From NCBI GenBank assembly GCA_054601695.1, contig BAAHQB010000002.1, positions 620,001 through 684,000 of the forward strand: 64,000 bases of DNA, read 5' to 3'. A program made the translations under genes and the position numbers. The notes under the pieces were generated by a model. The model did not search any database, was not told the origin of the DNA, and worked only from the letters and a program-made list of their open reading frames with translations. Positions 59,227 to 64,000 of the stretch are shown in pieces (position 1 is the first letter of the stretch; the number at the start of each line of letters is the position of its first letter). Origin of the DNA: Amorphochlora amoebiformis (taxonomy: Eukaryota > Cercozoa > Chlorarachniophyceae).

Positions 59227-59288
59227 GCGTGTATATGTGTATATAATATATAATTATATACATATACATATATAATATATATAATATA

Positions 59289-59326
<38 letters not shown>

Positions 59327-59337
59327 GTATATAAATC

Positions 59338-59377
<40 letters not shown>

Positions 59378-59388
59378 CATATATATAC

Positions 59389-59442
<54 letters not shown>

Positions 59443-59655
59443 ATATGTTTATATATACACATACCACGAGCGGAAACAACACCAGTTGAGTACACATTCC
59501 CGACACCATTCCATGCACGATCTTGGCAGCATCCGAGGTAGGAAACGCATCCGCGAAGGTCTTCAATGACGAGAAGAAGAAATAGAACGTTGAATTCCAC
59601 ATGTACGTTTCGGCTACCTTGAGCAAAACCCCCTTGTACAGACCACTCACCTGGA

Positions 59656-59741
<86 letters not shown>

Positions 59742-59746
59742 GTATT

Positions 59747-59777
<31 letters not shown>

Positions 59778-60070
59778 ATCTGTGTTTGCGGAAGTGAGAC
59801 GGGGTTTCAGCGATGGATGCCTTTCGGAAATAATCTGCATCATGCTGTACATACCCCCTCAAACGCCAATATTTTCTTCAACGCGTCCATAGGCCCAGAA
59901 TACTCTACGATCGACCCATCTTCCGGCTGGCTTAACACCTTCTCGACCGATTTTCCCTCTTTCTTGCGCTGGGATTGGAGCCTTGTCTTAATTACGGTCA
60001 GCGGATACGTCACCAGCAACCCTGATGCATTTCCTAGCCCGCCTGCCACGCTGTTTGCCAGCTGCTCCAT
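54998..60070 (-). CDS. Mitochondrial-carrier-family transporter, possibly peroxisomal, 9 exons
   Basis: Exons: 59855-60070 (ATG 60070), 59465-59650, 58959-59126, 58156-58208, 57469-57506, 56893-56963, 56207-56252, 55770-55804, 54998-55105. Phases close at 306 residues, the usual length for the family. Three related modules are visible: [14 protein letters not shown] (first), LFPLVVINTRM (second) and [11 protein letters not shown] (third), each starting a carrier signature, with [12 protein letters not shown] and [12 protein letters not shown] as the post-signature helices and INPGIVTM in between. The acidic residue of the canonical PX[DE]XX[KR] is missing in all three, as in some peroxisomal nucleotide or cofactor carriers (SLC25A17/PXN type), which suggests but does not prove that assignment. 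The intron after 58156-58208 appears to begin GC rather than GT. A decayed copy of exon 57469-57506 lies at 57401-57423. Confidence 0.87.
56122..56164. repeat. Perfect 17 bp inverted repeat, 9 nt loop
   Basis: CCTCCTCTTTGTGAAAG at 56122-56138 and its exact reverse complement at 56148-56164. It lies in a carrier intron just after exon 56207-56252 (minus direction). Confidence 0.85.
57401..57423 (-). repeat. Decayed copy of carrier exon 57469-57506
   Basis: GACTTCTGGATTGGATTACT on the minus strand (DFWIGLLS) against DFWIGFLSK in the used exon, in the following intron. Confidence 0.7.
57955..58138 (+). repeat. CCCTAA-type tract in a carrier intron
   Basis: Degenerate then regular CCCTAA on the + strand, antisense to the carrier gene. 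Confidence 0.85.
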
Positions 60071-60301
60071 CAATACGAGGACAGCTGGGTTGGCGGTTCT
60101 TGGTGGGGTATCCCCCGGGATCCCCCGATAATTACGCACAAATTCCCGGGAGACCCCCGGGGATTCTAAGGCATGAGCTCTGGAAACCTCTGAAAGTGTA
60201 TTCGAATGGTGGTTGCCAGGGCGGGTTGGTGTTTCGCATTTCGCCCTTTCGGGTGACGGCCCGGGGCAGAAGACCAGTGGATTTCCTCGGAAGATAGTGG
60301 G
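60071..60301. promoter_or_regulatory. Divergent promoter of the carrier and helicase genes
   Basis: 231 bp separate the two ATGs. The carrier side is GC-rich with repeated CCCGGG/CCCCCGGGG units at 60111-60162; there is no TA microsatellite. Shared promoter function is inferred from the divergent layout. Confidence 0.5.
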
Positions 60302-61047
60302 ATGGAGTTTCAGGGTGAGGATGACGACTTCTTTCTGGAACATCTAGAGGAGCTGGATGCGCCATGCGGGGAGGAAAGTGGCCATCTTCTTCGTCAACCG
60401 AGAGAGAACTTTCCTCACAAGCCTTCCCGAGGATGGGACGTCGAGGACTTCAAACCGCTTGCTACCATGAATCCCAACCTACCTGATACCCAACGGAGCC
60501 ACAGCTCAGGCTCGTCCTTCCAGACCATAGAGAAGCAGAAAGAGACTTTAACCCGAAATCGGAAAACCCTCCAGACATGGTTTAAGCCTACAAATGAACC
60601 AAGATTCTCAGAGGAGGAGATTGAAAGGATGATTGATGAGTATAACGAGGAGCACTACGTCCACCTGGACGCTAAGGCCGCAAGGACATGGGTATATCCG
60701 TGCGACATGCAGGAGAGAAAGTACCAAGAGGTTAGAATCACTGGCAGATGGTTAGAGTCACTTATCAACTGATGGTACACAAACAGGATATTGCCAGGGT
60801 ATGCTTGGAAAAGAATACTCTGGTTGTTCTGCCAACGGTAAGCCTAATTATACCTACATCAAAATTAGAAGCCTACATGCATGAGCTTAAGAATACTTTC
60901 TCAATAGGGCTTGGGGAAGACGTTCATCGCCGCTGTCGTCATGTAATATAATATACACATATGTATATATATATATATATATAATGTATGTATACACACA
61001 TATTATATAAGATGTATGTATATAATACAGATAGATGTATGTACACA

Positions 61048-61115
<68 letters not shown>

Positions 61116-61181
61116 AATATAAGTGTTTTCATAAAATATATAGATGTATCTATTTAGATAAATGTATATTATGTACACACC

Positions 61182-61228
<47 letters not shown>

Positions 61229-61230
61229 AC

Positions 61231-61278
<48 letters not shown>

Positions 61279-61346
61279 ATATACATATATATATTTTTAA
61301 TAGATGTATATATTATACACACACACACATATATATATATATATAC

Positions 61347-61422
<76 letters not shown>

Positions 61423-63428
61423 ATATGTACATCGTTACCGTCTGATCCTCAGGTACAACTACTTCCGGTGGTTTCCGCGAGGCCTGATCGTCTTCATCGC
61501 TCCAACCAAGCCTCTTGTCAACCAACAGATACAAGCTTTCCATGGGAAAGTCCATATCCCGCAGATCCATCTTAAAGTTTTGAATGGAAGGGTGGGACTG
61601 CAGAAGCTAACTCTCCCTTTCTCCCCGCCTCTCTAGCCTCCACTCGCACATCCATGCCTTCCCCCCTCCTCTCTCTTCCCACCTCAAGCTCTTAAGTATC
61701 TGATAATTTATGGATTGCAGATCAACAGAGAGAAGCGAGCTCGGTTGTGGGCCGACGATACATCTCGCGTGTTCTTCTGCACACCCCAGACATTGAGGAA
61801 CGATATCGACCTCGGAAACGTTCCATTGAAGCGAATTGTCTTGGTAGTGATGGACGAGGCTCACCACTCCACCGGAGAACACGACTACGTCAAAGTTGTC
61901 CAAAAGATTGCTCAGGACAATTTCGACTTTAGGGTTGTCGGGCTATCTGCCACTCCTGGGAATGACCTTGTGACCACGAATGAACTGATAAGGAACTTGA
62001 GATGCGTGCGGGTATGGATTTAGGTTAAGGTTTTGACTGTGTTCAAGCGAGCGAGCTATGGTTTGGGATAGGGTTTCAGGAACATTACTCCTCACCAACT
62101 GATGTCTGTAATTATGTTCAGGTGGAAATTCGGGAAGAAGATGACCCAGACGTTAAGAAGTACATCCAGGAGAAACGCATTCAGCTAAAGGTAGTGAAGC
62201 CCGCAAAGGAGATGCAAGCCGTCGAAACAATGCTCGATAAGATCCTGAAGCCCAAGTTCGGACAGCTGAGCCGTATTGTCCGGGTTAACTGCAAAGTCGC
62301 AAATGCCACGTGCTGGAACTTCCTCAAGCTCAGCAGAGAAATCAATGGAGACCGACAATTGGGACGGGACGCCAGAGCTACGGCGCTCTCTCTCTGTCAA
62401 GTGCTACAAAAGCTAGCGTCTGCTAGGGAGAAACTGAGGAAGTACGGATTCCGCGAGTGTCGAACATATTTGATGGATCACTTCGTCAACAGCAACAAGA
62501 GGGCTATGGCACACACCGCTCAGTGCCGGAATTCTAGGTCTCTGGTGGAGATAGTCCAACTTCTGGAGAGGATCATCGCCCAAGGTCGCGTCAGCCATCC
62601 CAAGATCACGGCTCTTGAGGAGATACTCTTAGATCACTTCGCGAGTCATGAAGGGACGAATACAAAAGTCATCGTCTTCATCCAGATGAGAGAAAGCGTA
62701 GCAAACGTTGTAGATTATCTCACGAGTCTAAATAACCAAGATATTCGGCCGACGAAGTTCGTCGGCCAGGCCTCCAGCGGCTCCACCAAAGGCTTAAATC
62801 AACGCCAGCAGAAGGAGATCCTCAAGAAGTTCGGTTCTGGTGAATTCAATGTCTTAGTGGCTACGTCCATTGCAGAAGAAGGCCTGGATATCGGGGAAGT
62901 TGACCTGATTGTAAACTTTGACACGGTCCACTCCAAGATCAGGAACGTCCAGAGAATGGGTAGGACGGGACGCAAGCGTGCCGGTCGCTGTGTGGCTCTT
63001 GTTACCGCCGGCAAGGAGGCCTCAGACTACATGAAGAATCTGAAAAAGGCTGGAGTACAGCTGAAACGCCTGAGGGGGCATTTGAAGAACGGCTTCAGCT
63101 ACCCTGATCATCTCAATCCGCGGATGCTTCCTCCGAGATACCATCCTATTCAAGAAAAAAAGAAATTGGGCTTGGAGAAGGGAGCCTCACAGGAGTTTAT
63201 ATCCGTCACCCAAGCAAGGAGAACCTCGAAGGAGATCCGCAAGGCTAGCGGATCTCGTGGTGGCCGTGTGTATCTTACCCCCACAGAGCGAATGTGGCTG
63301 CAGGACCAGTGGGGACTCAATGAGTTGCAGAAACAGCAGCTACATTTAAAGCTCGACTCTTATGTTGGAGAGCAATCCATCGAGTCGTCATTCCACTCGG
63401 TATTGATCCCATATATATGCGATATGCA

Positions 63429-63475
<47 letters not shown>

Positions 63476-63592
63476 ATATATATATATATATATATACATA
63501 TATATATTTATATATATATATAATACGAATGTATATCTATCCATGTATATATATATATATACATATGAAAAAACATATGTATGTATATATAT

Positions 63593-63646
<54 letters not shown>

Positions 63647-63678
63647 AATAATATATACATATGTACAAGACACATATG

Positions 63679-63712
<34 letters not shown>

Positions 63713-63723
63713 ATATATTTACA

Positions 63724-63800
<77 letters not shown>

Positions 63801-63860
63801 TAAATATTTTCAACACAAATACGATAGGCACGCAAGAAATTCGCCCAGGCCTGTTTTTAA
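60302..63860 (+). CDS. FANCM: FANCM/Mph1-type DNA helicase
   Basis: Exons: 60302-60730, 60787-60837, 60908-60942, 61453-61591, 61721-62011, 62122-63399, and a tentative last exon 63828-63860 (TAA); 751 residues. An acidic N terminus precedes [17 protein letters not shown], which matches the FANCM/Mph1 entry motif. Superfamily 2 motifs follow: Walker A PTGLGKT (about 159-165, split over an intron), [23 protein letters not shown] (about 263), SATPG (about 294), then in the long exon [25 protein letters not shown] and [10 protein letters not shown] (about 592). The family is an ATP-dependent DNA translocase that remodels stalled forks and D-loops in the nucleus. The large helical insert between the two helicase lobes is present. 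No C-terminal ERCC4-like nuclease region is seen, as in Mph1. The true 3' end may lie beyond the window. Confidence 0.92.
61592..61720 (+). other. Helicase intron with pyrimidine-rich 3' half
   Basis: A 129 nt intron of the conventional kind: C/T-rich tract at 61610-61690, CTTAAG and GATAAT upstream of TTGCAG. It shows what an intron without TA or telomere repeat looks like here. Confidence 0.7.
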
Positions 63861-64000
63861 ATGACTACTAATGATTTTGCAAACAATGTCATGGTTTTAT
63901 CCTCGATGGCAACCTTAGATATTCTCTCTCGCATCTATTGGAGATTCCACATATCATACTCGACCCTTAATTTACATTTTACATAAACTTAGATTGGACA
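63861..64000. other. Window end, nothing assigned
   Basis: 140 bp of mixed sequence after the tentative helicase stop. It may be 3' UTR, or intron if the helicase continues. Confidence 0.4.

Overview
This 64 kb window is nuclear DNA from a microbial eukaryote that I cannot place more precisely. Genes are cut into many small exons (about 105 exons and 96 introns by hand), splice sites are GT-AG with one apparent GC-AG, and exons make up roughly 17% of the sequence. Introns are filled with (TA)n and other microsatellites, CT/GA tracts, and long runs of the TTAGGG/CCCTAA telomere-type repeat. I built the gene models by joining exons whose splice phases agree and whose joined products read as recognisable proteins. 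No transcript or database search was available.

Layout: (1) 3' part of a SHOCT-domain gene (+, 1-8327); (2) a 20-exon FAD-dependent oxidoreductase (-, 8834-19100); (3) a small membrane protein (+, 19158-21748) sharing a 57 bp divergent promoter with gene 2; (4) an EF-hand-like basic protein (-, 22596-26754); (5) a TMEM19/DUF92 membrane protein (-, 28481-34886); (6) tRNA-Thr(CGT) (-, 35122-35193); (7) an unrecognised nine-exon gene (+, 35194-38644); (8) a 22-exon SET-domain protein of the Rubisco LSMT/SETD3/SETD6 class (+, 38943-54580); (9) a mitochondrial-carrier-family transporter, possibly peroxisomal (-, 54998-60070); (10) a FANCM/Mph1 DNA helicase (+, 60302 to at least 63860). The genes look unrelated in function, as is usual in a nuclear genome: DNA repair, metabolite transport, protein methylation and lipid or redox metabolism.

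Two phenomena stand out. First, telomere-type repeats are built into gene structure: three introns consist almost wholly of CCCTAA-type repeat from GT to AG, many more splice sites abut such repeat, and one SET exon appears to translate it as (Leu-Thr)n. Second, several exons or exon-intron junctions occur in tandem, decaying extra copies beside the used one, most strikingly a seven-copy array in the SET gene. In addition, all three tail-to-tail intergenic gaps are dense in CTAG, and a conserved element of about 45-65 bp recurs inside the telomere-type tracts.
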